64,000 bases of DNA from Enoplosus armatus (Eukaryota; Chordata; Actinopteri; Centrarchiformes; Enoplosidae): contig NC_092190.1 in the NCBI RefSeq assembly GCF_043641665.1, forward strand, positions 12,150,048 through 12,214,047, given 5' to 3'. The notes beneath the pieces were generated by a model. The model ran no database searches. It saw only the letters and a list, made by a program, of their open reading frames with translations, and was not told the DNA's origin. Positions within the stretch are counted from its first letter, which is position 1. Each line of letters begins with the position of its first letter. The position numbers were made by a program, and so were the translations under genes. Positions 34,601-46,200 of this stretch are shown piece after piece.

Positions 34601-35503
34601 ACTGGGAGACTAGTCAGGATAGAGGGAAAGATGAATGCAGCAAAGTACAGAGACATCCTGGATGAAAACCTGCTCCAGAGCGCTCTTGACCTCAGACTGG
34701 GGCGACGGTTTATCTTTCAGCAGGACAACGACCCTAAGCACACAGCCAAGATATCAAAGGAGTGGCTTCAGGACAACTCTGTGAATGTCCTTGAGTGGCC
34801 CAGCCAGAGCCCAGACTTGAATCCGATTGAACATCTCTGGAGAGATCTGAAAATGGCTGTGCACCGACGCTTCCCATCCAACCTGATGGAGCTTGAGAGG
34901 TGCTGCAAAGAGGAATGGGTGAAACTGCCCAAAGATAGGTGTGCCAAGCTTGTGGCATCATATTCAAAAAGACTTGAGGCTGTAATTGCTGCCAAAGGTG
35001 CATCAACAAAGTATTGAGCAAAGGCTGTGAATACTTATGTACATGTGATTTCTCAGGTTTTTTTATTTTTAATAAATTTGCAAAAATCTCAAACTTTTTT
35101 TACGTTGTCATTATGGGGTGTTGTGTGTAGAATTTTGAGGAAAAAAATGAATTTAATCCATTTTGGTATAAGGCTGCAACATAACAAAATGTGGAAAAAG
35201 TGAAGTGCTGTGAATACTTTCCGGATGCACTGTAAATAGTATAAAAACTGGGTTTGAATTAGCTGAATGGAAAGCACCCAAAGACTTGCATTATTCATTT
35301 TAGCTGCTCCTGTCATGTTGTGAAGTGTGCGCCTGTATTTTGCAGATGAGTTGACGGTGAACGGCCAGTACCAGTGCCTGGCAGAGCTGTCCACCTCCCC
35401 GGTCACCGTGTGCCACGGCACGGGCATTTCCTGTAGCAACGCGCACAACGACGCAGCACACAGCGCCCTCCAGTACATCAAGATCATGGCCACCATCAAG
35501 TAA
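28694..35503 (+). CDS. prkra: PRKRA / PACT, dsRNA-binding activator of PKR
   Basis: Eight coding exons: 28694-28746, 30585-30760, 32119-32200, 32281-32359, 32499-32616, 32722-32816, 32938-33100, 35346-35503; 924 nt, 307 residues (human 313). The protein binds double-stranded RNA, activates PKR under stress and works with Dicer. Seen: dsRBD1 (about 28-98; [11 protein letters not shown], ending in [16 protein letters not shown]), dsRBD2 (about 128-192; [18 protein letters not shown], then [13 protein letters not shown]), and the dimerising dsRBD3 (about 237-305; [19 protein letters not shown]). The start codon gives MSQ, as in human, and the family match is unbroken. Two serines phosphorylated in human PACT are not conserved (see findings). 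The last intron is about 2.2 kb because it contains a Tc1-like transposon in sense orientation. Poly(A) signal AATAAA at 36329-36334. Confidence 0.95.
31130..31690 (+). repeat. Degenerate tandem repeat with nuclear-receptor half-sites (family B)
   Basis: Imperfect units of about 100-120 bp, each with 'ttggtcggacactgaat', 'gacacttttgactcaaaggtca' and 'cactgtgac' motifs. The same family is present in opposite orientation at about 43,738-43,940. One unit contains a perfect AGGTCA-CTG-TGACCT palindrome at 31214-31228. It lies in a prkra intron and is non-coding. Confidence 0.7.
33599..33816 (+). repeat. Left terminal inverted repeat of the Tc1-like element
   Basis: About 218 bp, from CAGTGCATCC to 'attcacagcctttgcc'. 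It pairs with 35018-35232 with few mismatches and small gaps. Confidence 0.88.
33977..35017 (+). CDS. Tc1-like transposase, full-length open frame
   Basis: 346 codons without interruption, the usual length for Tc1-family transposases. The N-terminal helix-turn-helix region (about residues 10-55) recognises the inverted repeats; AGRPSKLS at 64-71 is in the position of the GRPR-type linker. The catalytic triad is Asp159 (WSDET), Asp250 (QQDNDPKHT) and Glu285 (NPIEHLW), with 34 residues between the last two (DD34E). [10 protein letters not shown] at 194-203 is the glycine-rich box. The second Met at residue 8 could also be the start. The stop codon directly abuts the right inverted repeat. All recognisable residues are present, so activity is possible but untested. 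Confidence 0.95.
   Translation: MSEHKPSMKSKELSVDLRDRIVSRHKSGEGYRKISAALKVPMSTVASIIRKWKKFGTTRTLPRAGRPSKLSNRGRRALVREVTKNPMVTLSELQSSSVERGEPSRRTTISAAIHQSGLYGRVARRKPLLSKRHIAARREFAKRHLKDSQTMRNKILWSDETKIELFGVNARRHVWRKPGTAHHQANTIPTVKHGGGSIMLWGCFSAAGTGRLVRIEGKMNAAKYRDILDENLLQSALDLRLGRRFIFQQDNDPKHTAKISKEWLQDNSVNVLEWPSQSPDLNPIEHLWRDLKMAVHRRFPSNLMELERCCKEEWVKLPKDRCAKLVASYSKRLEAVIAAKGASTKY
35018..35232 (-). repeat. Right terminal inverted repeat of the Tc1-like element
   Basis: About 215 bp from 'gcaaaggctgtgaatactt' to 'ccggatgcactg', the inverted partner of 33599-33816. Confidence 0.88.
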
Positions 35504-36355
35504 AACCACCATAGGCAACATCTGCTTCACCTTTACTGTCACTCATATAAGCTGATGTCCAGTCACGATGAGGCTGTAGATTGTTCTTCCCACTAGTCTT
35601 CCTGGACGATATGAGGTGAAGGTATATTTTTATAATTATGTATATCACAAAGTAGCTCACGCTCCACAATATTTCAAGGTACACTGACTTGAATCAGGCA
35701 ACTTTAGTGTATTTGTGAGGAGACAAATTCTCATATTAAGGATCAAATCTAAATGACATTTTGTCTCCAGGTTGTATTATTGTTGTCATGTTTTACTTGA
35801 AATGTCTATCATACATGTATTTAATCAAATGTACATGTGTAAATGAAGTAGTAACAGTGAATTATATGACCTTTTTTACATGCATTGTTTGAGTATTATT
35901 TGTCCACAATTTTGTCGGTGTGGTGGAAATTCTTTGCCTCTTTTTTTTTTTTTAGTGGGGATATTTTTAGGTTCCAGCTGACTTAATTTAATTTTTTAAT
36001 CCACATAGTTTTCCCCCTGCAGCAGTATGTTGTTGACAGCCAATAGAAGATCTTAAACTTTTAATTTACTTCAGAGGTACTTGCCTTTCTTTTAAACTTT
36101 AATGAACAGAAGTCACCTGAAAGTGAATTGAAAAAGAGCGATTATTTTGTCTATTTATTATTTTCCTACTTCCACTCCTTGATCTGTCAGTGTGCAATCT
36201 ACAGTACAACCCCTGCCGCCTCTATCTGGTTGACTCTCAAAATAGAACACATTGCTTTATATTCCCATTCTGCTGGACTGTTGCCATTTCTTTTGCTGTG
36301 TGCCTCATAATACCAATGTGATATATTTAATAAACGTACTGACTGGTGTCCTCTG
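35504..36355 (+). other. prkra: prkra 3' UTR
   Basis: From the stop TAA to about 20 nt past AATAAA (36329-36334), followed by a GT-rich 'actggtgtcctctgctgt'. No coding exon is seen. Confidence 0.6.
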
Positions 36356-37204
36356 CTGTACGAACTGAACCCTGGTGGAGAGCCGCAACAACATGTGTAT
36401 GAATCCAGAAAATAAACCCACACACTAAATGTTAATGAGTGTTTGTTTCTGTTAATGCTCATACAACAGCCGGTGCTGAGAGAACAGATTGCTGCGGTGC
36501 CTCCAGGAGCTGTTGCAGCGTTATTGAATGAAACATCTCTCAGGGCCACTGACCGCTTGACAGCCATCAATTTATGAGGCTGCACATCCTGCTGTTATTA
36601 GTACAAAGGCAATTACATCAGCGCCTGTGCACTGGTTCATTCACTGATTGATTTGTGTGGTTTAGTAGCACAGAGACAAGCAAGCACGTTGATCGTACAA
36701 AAGGATGTTAAATTATCTTCAAAGAATATCTGTAATTCATTGATTTTAATTATTTCTAGAGCCAAATACTTGGTTTTGTGATTTGGGAAAGGTTTTTCCA
36801 ATCAAGTCTCAATTTAGGACTGAAGAATTTAAGGGAAATGTCTAATTGAGATTTTTGTGACCAATATTGTGATTGCGATTTTACATCAGGATAATTTTCT
36901 ATAAATTAACTACACGCCTGTATTTATGGTATAATCATACATTTTTCCTTCTACTCATAGAATCGGATAAAATGATGCAGATAATTGTTGTTGAAGTCCG
37001 TTTTTCAGATTCAAGTCAGATTCCTATTTAGCCCACTTTTATTATATTACGTTAGTGGTGTACTTGACATCAATCAGAATGTAACACCATTTTTGAATAA
37101 CAGCTGCTTGAATAATTAACGGACAGCCCTATTTACAATGACATCTCATGTGGACAACACTAACTAATGGCTTTGTCTGTTACATATAAACCACACACTC
37201 CTCA
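36356..37204. other. Spacer between convergent prkra and osbpl6
   Basis: About 850 bp separating the inferred poly(A) sites of two genes that run tail to tail. AT-rich; no gene, clear repeat or RNA feature recognised. Confidence 0.5.
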
Positions 37205-40200
37205 GCTGAGTTTTACAGTTTTATTAGAACAAGCACTATGTAGCAGCAGTGTACAGTGTTCATGGAAAGATATGTACTTTTGTTAAAATTGCACTTTAGA
37301 AGGTACCCATTAGGGAATAGATTTGAAAGAAACTGAGCTGACACAGTGCTTCGTGATACATGTCAGTCCAAAACAAAAACACATGAGAGACGTCCAATTG
37401 TGAAAACAAAACCTTTTTCTTTTTTTTTTTTTATAAGGCATCTGCAACATTCATTGGCAGGCTAAGTCGTCTAGACATGCAGGTAGAACGATGGATGACG
37501 AAAGCATGAGGAGGTCTTCATGATTTTTTTTTTTCACTACAGTCTTGACTCTATGATACCAAACACTACGCAAAGCATTGCTCCTCCCTCCACACACACA
37601 AAATAAATCACCGATGTAGGAGGAAAAAAAGGAATCAGCTTTTGCAGTAGTGACCCATCTTCTAAATGTGCTGTATTTACAGTGATCACCAGAAACGTAT
37701 TGGTTACATGTTGGAGTAGCAGAGCAGTGCAGAACATCTTTTAACACTGCAAGCTTTTTACAGTCAAATAAACCTTTTTTTTTTTTTTAAATCTCATCTA
37801 ATGTCAAAGACATCGCCCTTAAAAACTTAAGCCAAGACATGTTGTCTGCAGCTAAATCCTAAACGCTGTCTGTCAGTATAATTTATCATCTGTAGGCAGG
37901 TGGAGACTGGAGAATGTGTGGACTGGTTCATGGCATACCTTCTTGGCAGGGGGATTCTTATCAGTAGTGTGTTTGTGAGGCATTAATAAATGCATTAAGG
38001 CACAGCAAGTGAAACTGATGCTGACGAGTTGTAGCATTGAGTTTGTGATCGGGGATAAAATTAAAAGCACATACGTACAGTTAAAAAAGAACAAAAAAAA
38101 AAGGATATGGATGCAAAGCAGTACTACCTTTTTGGTTTGTAATCTACAGTACCATATGAACAGTGCACACAGGATGGATTTGCATCACATAGTTTTCATT
38201 CTACATATTTATATTAACTCTTTTTCTCTCCTTTGGTGTCCTCACCCTGCAGTCCTGAACGAGAAGAACTTGAATGTGTTCGTACACGAGGACAATGTGT
38301 GACTACTTGTGTGTTATATTTTCTTACTCTGTAACACAAAAGGGGGTGGGGGGTGGGGGGACACTAGTTGAAACATTAAAGCTAATCTGCTTTGCAATAA
38401 ATACACAAACTGCAAATAAGTAACTGGAGCTTTGCAGAAGCCCAGATCATAGCAGTAAAGTCTCCGGGGAATCAGACACATTAAAAAATCAGCTTTGATT
38501 CTTGTTTCTGTGCAAACGTGTTTGGCTTCAACATCTAAAACGTTTAAGGAAAAAATGAGTAGATTCTGTTATTATTATTGTTGACCTGAAACTGCATTTT
38601 CATGGGACAACCTATAGGTGGCTCTGGTGTTTCATAATGGACAAACTATATATGAGTCATGGGGTGCTGACATAATTAACTGATTAATTAATGAATAAAA
38701 AGAAAATGTATTCCTGTGTTGATGATTGATTAATAATGCAGGTCATTTATGAAGAAAGAAGACCAAACAGTTGCTGGTTAATAGTTTCACAAATGTGAAA
38801 AGTTACTACTTTTCTTTGATTCATATAATTTTAAATTAACATTTTTTGTTGTTACGTCAGAAGGATGTTTTTTCAAGACAGTGCTTTTGTCCAAAAAATA
38901 ATAATAATTTGTCATTACTTTTGAGAGAAACTGAATAATTTAATGTTAATTTAAATGCTAATTAAATCGTTTTTGATCACACTGGAGCTCTAGACTTGTG
39001 CAGCTGGATGTAGGCGAGTGTTTAGCCTCGTACTGGAAATATGTGACTGTTTTCCTCATGTTTCACTGTCAAGTCTATTTATAAAAGAGGGCTTTACAGC
39101 CTACTACATCTTCTTTTCTTAGACCTTTGGTTCAGATAAGTGTATGAGTGTATAAGATAATGTTTGAGAGTCCATTTGTTCACTGAAGAGAGTCTTCTGC
39201 ACCACATTCAGAGAGGGGGGCAGACTGACTGTATGCCCACTATATATGGAGGGAGTTATGTGTGTATTTATGTAACCATGTGATTCAGAGGAGTTGGTTT
39301 CATGTTTAAAATTAGATAGTGGAGCAGGGGAGGTCTGGTGAGGTGGTGAGGTGGAGGTTGTCCACTGTGATTCTGATTCTGATTCTGATCTGACTCGACA
39401 GATCTGTGTTGACGGTTTAAAAAAAGAAAACATCTGTAAAGGGTTGTAGGTGTGTCCTGCATCACATGTCCAAAACACCAGAAAGAATTTACATTTTTAA
39501 TCCTGATTCTCCTTCCACCACATGATCGGCTTTGAGAGCCGCCATTTGAAAATATTCATTAAAAATTGCATCTATGGACGCCGCACTTCCTCTACTGCAG
39601 TCCAAATTATTTTTAAATGAGTAGTTTCCCCAGATGGAGTACTGCTATCACACAGATTCAACAGTATTAAAAAGGCGAAAATAAATCAAATCTGCCAATT
39701 CACATAATGCTATTTCACTCCAGTCCAAGATATTTTATAAAAATACCTCTTTTTTTCTACAATAATTGATGATATAGTAAATACGGCTTTATGCCAGTGA
39801 AAGCTGCTCTCTAAACATGCACGGTATTGTAGGTAATCAAAAGGTCTACTTCATAGACTAGTCTAACCCAAACTGCTGTCAGAAATCAAATGGCTTCAAC
39901 TAAAAAGCGCTAAATCGTGTGACTTGTTTGGGTGTCTTTTTAAGGCAAGGACATACTCAGAAGTCAGAGGAGCTGAGGAAAGATCTACATAGGAGTGGTA
40001 CGATTGTTGCCCTGACAACCCAGCTTCCACAAGCACAATGAAGGTGATCCTACGGGATGTTTCCATGGATGGATGACCATGTGGCAGTGCCACAGAAACC
40101 TGGACAGGGTTGCTGGGCATCAGGCCATCCCTCAGCTCTGCGGTCCATGCACACGGACGTTTTATCATTAACATGTTTCTCTTAACACCTTATTGTGCAT

Positions 40201-40255
40201 AGGTAACGGCCTTCCTGTCTGACATGACGATACGATGGACGTGGCAGTCCATGTG
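37205..40255 (-). other. osbpl6: osbpl6 3' UTR
   Basis: From the osbpl6 stop to a minus-strand AATAAA at 37220-37225, about 3 kb. It contains a G-rich stretch at 38341-38362, which is C-rich in the mRNA. Reading frames here are short and without homology. The UTR end is inferred from the signal only; nearer signals may be used. Confidence 0.5.
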
Positions 40256-43200
40256 CTACCACAGGTTCACTGTAGATTCCATATTGATGAAGCCGGGGTT
40301 TTTGCGGAGCTCCCAGTACGTGTTGTTGGAGACCCACCGCTCCCTGTGGTGGGCGTCGACCACTTTCCTGGAAGAAAGGACGGAGAAGTAACAGTTGTGA
40401 CTGATAAATCGGGTGGATATTATCTAGACTGGTAAACACGCCTGGAGTCAGATGTATAAACGATGCATCTGCTAAAATAAATAAATAAAATGCATTTTCT
40501 ACAGATAAACTGGTATTTAAAAAAACATTGCGAGCATTGAGGATTTGCTCAGCACATGCTTACTGTGTGTGAGCGATCAGGGGGTGATATGATGAGGTTA
40601 ATTTAGTGTGATCACTTTTATCTGTCTTTTTAATTTACACTGGAGGGAAAATTTTATTTGCCTGGTTATGCTTTTTTCATTTTATCCTTTATTGTGATTG
40701 ATGCAGCAACTGTTGCACTGTGTCCTTACACTAAACACCAGGTGCTGTTGTCAGCCAGTATGCGCACAAGTCACCATGTGATTTGACATTGTGATCCAAC
40801 GCCAATTCAAATGTTATCCCAACTATTTTGTCATCTGGACACATTTGGAAAAACCCGAACCATGAGAACACACAGCTTTATAAATCAGATAAACATAATG
40901 TGCATATATATATTTCTGTAGATTTTCTTTACAGGTTTATACTGGTCACTGGTCTCTGTGCTTACTTGAAGAAGCGTGGCTCCTGTTTGACGTCGTTCTC
41001 CTCTTTCCACTTCCTCCTGGTTCTCTGCAGGTCCTCAATACGCTGCTTCTCTGAGGAGGCCATCTCCAAGTTTCCCTCCTCCAGATGCCTGTGTGACCCA
41101 AACATCACTTTTCAGTTAACACATACAGGAAATCAGATGGTCATGCAAACACAGCAACAACATGTGCTCAAATATTCCCTCAGTCTGCCCTCATCAGACA
41201 AACACACACTCTTGTTTGTGGGGAATCAGTTGTATTTTTTCACATTGGATGGCAGCAGCATACTTGCTAGCTGAGGATCTGTTGCCGTACCTTTGATCGG
41301 GCCTGAAACGGGCATCTGTCCGGGGCAGAACATCTTTCAACTCGGGGCAAAGCTCATTCAGTTCAATGGCGAACCTGGTGAAGCCATAGTACAGCTCATA
41401 GTCTGTGGGCATGGAGCCTGACAAGGAGGGGAAACAACATGAAATCTCAAAATCAATTCATCAACATTGTTAACTTTCCCGCCATAAATAGTCTACTGAA
41501 ATGTGCCAGGGAGCAAAATATATTGTCAAAAATGTCCTCTATTTTACATTGAGAACCATCCCCAAAGTCCCTTGAACCAGAGCCTACCTGGCCTCCAGAT
41601 GCATTTGGCAGAAGGTGGGACACCGCAGTAAAGGCCCTCGTGCCATTTTCCAAAAAGCCTGTGGATCACTTTCCCTTCTTGATCCATCACAAATCCTTGA
41701 ACCTCATTCACATTAGAACTCCAGTAGTTTCCCTGAAAAACAAATACCATGTTGTTGTTTACCACATTTAAGATGCAATTATAGTTAGGAGGCAAATTTC
41801 ACATTAAAACCTTGTAATCATAGCAAGGCAGCGATGGCAGTGCATTTAAAAACACATGTAAACACTGTTGTTACCTTAACGAAGGTGAGTTTGCAGAGGC
41901 AGGCGCTGCTCTTTGTGTTTCTGATGGTGATCTCCCCGTAGTGTTCGATCCACCGTCGTCCACTGAGGATGTTGTGTACACAGGTGGTGACTTTGTTCCA
42001 TTCATAGTGATCTCCAAACCTAGAAATACACAATAACAGCTGATCGGCTCGATGTGCTGCTGAGCCCAGATGATAAAAGCGAGTGATGAATGTACAACTA
42101 TATTCTTTTTCTGTCAACTACGAGTGTGACTGAGCAGCAAATTCAAAAGCCCAAGATTTTCAGAATTCATGTCTAAATGATTATGTGTGGTAAAAATAGC
42201 GCTGCACTCCTCCCCAAACCTCCATCTCACCTCATCTGGCCCACATGAGCACATAGACGGGTTACACATGACTTCACAGGCAAGACCTTGGTGTCTTTAT
42301 ACAGGACATAATGACAGTATACGCAAGAATGTATGTGTATACACAAGTAAATATATTTATGTGTGGGATACTGAAAATCTGCTTCTCACACCACGTTCAT
42401 GTCACATGGGATAGATAGTAATGGAAATAAGAAAGATTCCCATGTTTGAGAGATACACGGAGCTTTCATGTCACTGGACAAGTCAAGTGTAAGGGTTGAA
42501 ACTACTGTGCATTGACAATATAACACTACATCCATTAAATTATCTTGAACAATGGACGTGAAGCCTGCATGTTTGGGATTTATATTGCAGCTTTCAGAAA
42601 AATCTGTTTCCCAGTGGTAGTTATGACTTGCATATTGACAATTACGATATCTCTGATATGACCTGAACGCAGCATCAGTACCACTTGCCAGCTGAGATAA
42701 TTTAATGCCTTGATTGTTGGGATGAAATCTGTGGCTTTAGGTTTAATCACTACACAAAGCAGCTGGAGCAAAGTTACCTGGGAAGCATGAGATTCACGGT
42801 CCCGATTGGTAAAATCTCCATTGATTTTCCCCAGAACTTGTTTTTCCATCTCACATCTGAAAAGCAAATTAGTGAAAAACAAAAACAGAAATCAAAAACA
42901 ATGCACCGACCACTCAAATATTTGCATTTCTTCTGAAAAGATAAGATAAATAAAAACCTATTTCTTAACAGTAAAATTTCAGCTGGCTACACGAGACTGG
43001 CAGGCTCATCTGCCCCCCCTGAGGAAATCCCCTCACTAATTAGGTATGTAACCTACCTTGCCAGAAGGTGAAGTTCTTAGATTCACAGTGGCAGGCGGAG
43101 ATGGGAGGGTGGTGGCTCACCTTTGAGACGAGATCAGATAAAAACAGTTGGACAGCTGTTGTTGTTGAGATTAAACATCATATACATCTCTGTCAGACAC

Positions 43201-46200
43201 ATGATGACGAGCACATATTGTGACTTCATTGTTACAGCTCCTGAAATGTGAAGATTTTCTTATTTTTTCTCTGTCTGTCTGATAGTAGACAGAACAATTT
43301 GGGACTTTTATCCACCAATTAAAATAACAATTACTAGTCAAGAAAGTAATCAGCAGACTAATCAACAATATAAAGAATCATTATTTACAGCCCAAGTTTG
43401 CTGTATACTAAAGTTAGCAACACCCTTGCACCCTCAAGTTCAGTTAAATGTAAGCAAACAAGCATACAAATTTAATGCAAATTAGAGTGTGTGCGTCATG
43501 ATTTGTGTGGGTAAATCCAAGTGATGGAGCTCCTGCCGCAGTAGATAAATGCACTGGTTTGTATGTGAGTAGTCACTTAGTCTAACCAAATACAATACTG
43601 CAGTTATTCCTGCATAAAACAAAACAAATATTTATAAATAATAACAAGGTCAAGAGTGAACGGTGAGGATCAACTTTTAAGCCGACATTGACTATAAGTC
43701 CTTAAAGTGGTTAGACATTTTTTTTTTAATCAAATATATATATTTTGAGGTCACAATGACCTTTGACTTTTGAGTCAAAAGTGTCACCAATTCATTGTCC
43801 GACCAACAGTGAAATATGGTCGTCAATTCTTGAGTTACGGCCAAAAACGTGTCTTGTGAGGTCACAATGACCTTTCAGTTCATCCTTGAGTCCAAGTGGA
43901 CATTTGTGCCAAATTTGAAGAAATTCCCTGAAGACGTTCCTGAGGCGTTCAATCGTCTTTGGTTGAACTGGTAGACTTCGAGGGATTACAAGTAGTAGAT
44001 TGATTTGTTCCATGCGTTCACAAGCCAAAAAGATCGAGAACCACTGTTTTATTCCACCAATATGGTCCAGTTCAACAAAAAAGCTGCAGAGGAACTTAAA
44101 TTATTTCAGATACCAAGGAAATGGCTTTATATCCAAGACGATACTTGTGTTTAAAATGCATTAAATAAGTCTTTCATCGAACAAAACTGACCTGCTCCGA
44201 GAAAAAACAGAAGCCCTTGTCTTCCCGAATACATTCATATGTCTCTCCGAGTAGCGGGTTGAATGGCTTACTTCCTGCTCTGTAGTAAGTGGATGAGTAG
44301 CCTGAGACGGCAAAAGCAGCGACGAGAACCTGTCAGAGAGTGAAGACACCACAGCCGACATAAACAAGAGGGGATTAATATTAGCAGGCTCTGTCACGAA
44401 TAAGCAGAACATTAGCATGCATTGGGCACTATCTAAAGGACAGAAGACAGATAAAAATAGGAGGATCCAAGGTCAACGGCTGCATTGGAGCGTACTACCG
44501 CCTCACAGACATGCCTCTGAGTGAGACTATTTATGTTGTCTTGTGACTGGCAATGTCACCTCATATATAAACAAATACAGGTATGATAGACACAAAAATG
44601 CAGCAGGGATTTGAATCGTCTAAAAGTTAACTTGAGAGTCCTCCGTTGCAGAATTCACTCTCGAAACATCTACTGTACAAAAGCATTAAACATTAAATTG
44701 CTTTACTTATTAACAGCCATGAAGGGTCCCCTCATCCTTTAGACGCAACACCTAACCTGATGAACATCTGATTTGACAGAGCGCTTGCGACTGACGGCTT
44801 CATTACCATGCGTTCGAAGGGATCCTCTGTCTCGGCAGCCTTGTCCAGCAGCTCGCTGTACTCCAGCTCCTCACACATGCGCTGCAGGGTGTTGAGGGGC
44901 TCGTTGAGCTCCACAGGCATGGACACTTTGGACAGATCCTTGCCGATGTTGTTTCTCAGGATGTTCCAGAGGTTGATGTTGCTGGTGTCGGGACATGGCG
45001 CCGACAGGCAGCTGCGCCGCCCGTTACGGAAGGCACTGCCAGCAAAATCCCCGTTGGCCACTGGGAAGAGAAAAGCACCTCGTTAACCATCTACACAAGG
45101 TACAACATGATCTGTGGCAACCACTGCTCTTCTTAATATAATAATAATATTCTTTATTTATAGAGCACTTAAAGCAGTAAACACACCAGTTTACTAGGAA
45201 AGCTGCAATAATGAGTTGAATTACTGATTGGCAGAAAATTAACCAACAACTATTTTAATAATCGATTGTCACTTTTCAAGCAAAAATACCCCAAAATGTC
45301 TAATTTCAACTTATATATTGTGAGGTTTTTATTTCTTATGTACAGTAAACGGAATATATCAAACTGTTGATTGGATAAAACAAGACGTGAATATTTTGTA
45401 GGCCAAATCAGCTAATTGAGAAAATAATCATCAGGTTAAGCAATAAAAAAAAAACAGCCTTAAATTAGTTGCAGCCTTAAACAGTAGACATGAACTGAAC
45501 CAGAATGAAACAGGTGAAGCCAGTACAAGTAATATCAGATAAGAGAAACAAGTAAAATCAGAACGAGCTCTCCGATAAAACTACGTTTTAAGAAGATTTT
45601 GATTCAGTCAGCCTCATTCCCACAGGCAGGTTGTTGCATCGCCTCGGGGCAATCACTGCAAACGCTCTGTCCCTTCCGGTTATTAGTCCGGTGGAGTAAA
45701 GTCTCTGGAACAGATGAAATACTTCTGCCCGAGGATCTTAAGCCTCAGGTGTGATGTAGTCATGCCTCTTAGTTCTGATTAGAAGCCTGGATTATTTTAT
45801 AGCAGATTGGCCTTTATTGATTGGATTTGATCTTATTTTGTGAGTTTGTATAATGTATGCTGGCGTTGGCTTGGTAATATCACAACCATGTAAACTAACT
45901 AGGACACTCTATCACTTCACTTCCTTGCTGTAGGGTTCAAATACATTGAAATGACAGTGTGTCTACAGTCTAATCTGTGGTACATGATCATCAAGACTAA
46001 ACATTGTTGTACTTTCTTTCATTTACTTTTTATGCCATCCTATATTTCAATCACCTTGAAATAATATCACCAATCCCAGTTCTTTTCCAAACGTTCAGAC
46101 TACAGGAACCCAGAGTGTTTTCATCATCATGAGATACGTGACAAAGATGGAGGAGGGAGATCCCATCCCTCCACACATAGCACGGTTGATCTAATGAGTG

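Larger units (their letters stand above)
33599..35232 (+). mobile_element. Tc1-like (Tc1/mariner) DNA transposon, apparently intact
   Basis: A 1634-bp element flanked by the TA target duplication (33597-33598 and 35233-35234). Its outer ends are exact inverted copies (CAGTGCATCCGGAAAGTATT and its complement). The inverted repeats are about 215 bp, each with an outer and an inner copy of a 'aagtattcac' direct repeat, the IR/DR layout of several fish Tc1 elements. It encloses an uninterrupted transposase gene. It is inserted in the last prkra intron in the same orientation as the gene. Confidence 0.93.
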
